Positions 38,250-38,390 of a stretch of DNA of 38,390 nt are shown in pieces. Position 1 is the stretch's first letter. Each line of letters begins with the position of its first letter. Origin of the DNA: a virus; IMG/VR virus record IMGVR_UViG_3300042112_000092, positions 1 to 38,390 of that record; one strand, written 5' to 3'. Made by a program: the position numbers and the translations under genes. Under the pieces are notes generated by a model. The model was not told where the DNA came from, did no database searches, and worked only from the letters and a program-made list of their open reading frames with translations.

Positions 38250-38390
38250 GGATACCTCCCCATAGGTGAGCCACCTCCAGTGGCTCCCCGTTACCCTTTA
38301 CTCGCTACGCTCGTATTATACACAGAACTGGATGCGACACGCCGGAGCGTGTCACATAATTGCCTATGTCACCCTCTGGATGTACCCTTA
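38250..38390. promoter_or_regulatory. Divergent leader, right copy (cut by window end)
   Basis: Carries the same two hairpins (GAGCCAC/GTGGCTC and GACACGC/GCGTGTC) and the same leftward TATAAT as 346-488. Nearly unchanged between copies, unlike the gene next to it, which supports regulatory constraint. Confidence 0.5.

Larger units (their letters stand above)
37905..38390. repeat. Right copy of the genome-end repeat
   Basis: Matches bases 1-488 (see there). Conserved flanks surround a diverged centre, so the two copies are homologous but not identical. The copy stops at the window end, just before the start of the operon that begins at 503 in the left copy. Confidence 0.85.

Overview
The window reads as one complete small double-stranded DNA phage genome of about 37.9 kb from an actinobacterial host, opened at an arbitrary point inside the lysis cassette. 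Bases 1-488 repeat bases 37905-38390 with differences, so the ends overlap in the way expected of a circularly permuted or terminally redundant genome assembled from a mixed population. The actinobacterial host is suggested by a WhiB-family iron-sulfur regulator (1874-2149), a small secreted transglycosylase-like protein and several small genes of actinophage type. The base composition is intermediate rather than GC-rich, which would fit low-GC freshwater actinobacteria; that host guess is inference. I see no integrase, no immunity repressor, no DNA polymerase, no tRNA and no CRISPR array.

Layout. (1) 151-345 is a small leftward gene that converges on the end of the late operon and contains the late terminator within its coding region. 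(2) 346-502 is a divergent leader rich in hairpins. (3) 503-6725 is a rightward DNA-metabolism operon: Cas4/RecB-like exonuclease, a Cys-containing protein, WhiB, a RecA-fold helicase, a small membrane protein, PD-(D/E)XK nucleases, a Holliday-junction-resolvase-like enzyme, a primase split into zinc-finger and TOPRIM parts, a MazG-like protein, a sigma-like factor and an FmdB-type zinc ribbon. (4) 6728-11522 is a leftward block of about twenty very small genes, with consensus promoters at 11565-11593 and 6979-7007. It includes zinc-ribbon microproteins, membrane peptides and a secreted transglycosylase. (5) 11523-12371 is an 850-bp non-coding hub with iterons, four DnaA-box-like sites, a CRP-like palindrome and a cluster of hairpins before the terminase. 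(6) 12372-38068 is a single rightward late operon: terminase, portal, very large internal virion proteins, scaffold, capsid, small basic proteins, collagen-like and fibre proteins, a glycosyltransferase, head-tail adaptor, tail nozzle-like protein and lysis genes, ending at a strong terminator.

The portal / internal proteins / scaffold / capsid / adaptor / nozzle order, with no tape-measure or tail-tube genes, points to a short-tailed (podovirus-like) virion. Replication probably borrows the host polymerase and perhaps host DnaA, while the phage supplies helicase, primase and recombination nucleases.

The most unusual signal is in the leftward block. Many of its genes share the ribosome-binding leader GAAAGGGTAAGAAATG. 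The 3' end of the same transcript folds into two hairpins whose loops are perfect complements of that leader, and the next leftward transcript begins with a hairpin whose loop complements one of them. This looks like a self-targeting riboregulator or kissing-loop system.
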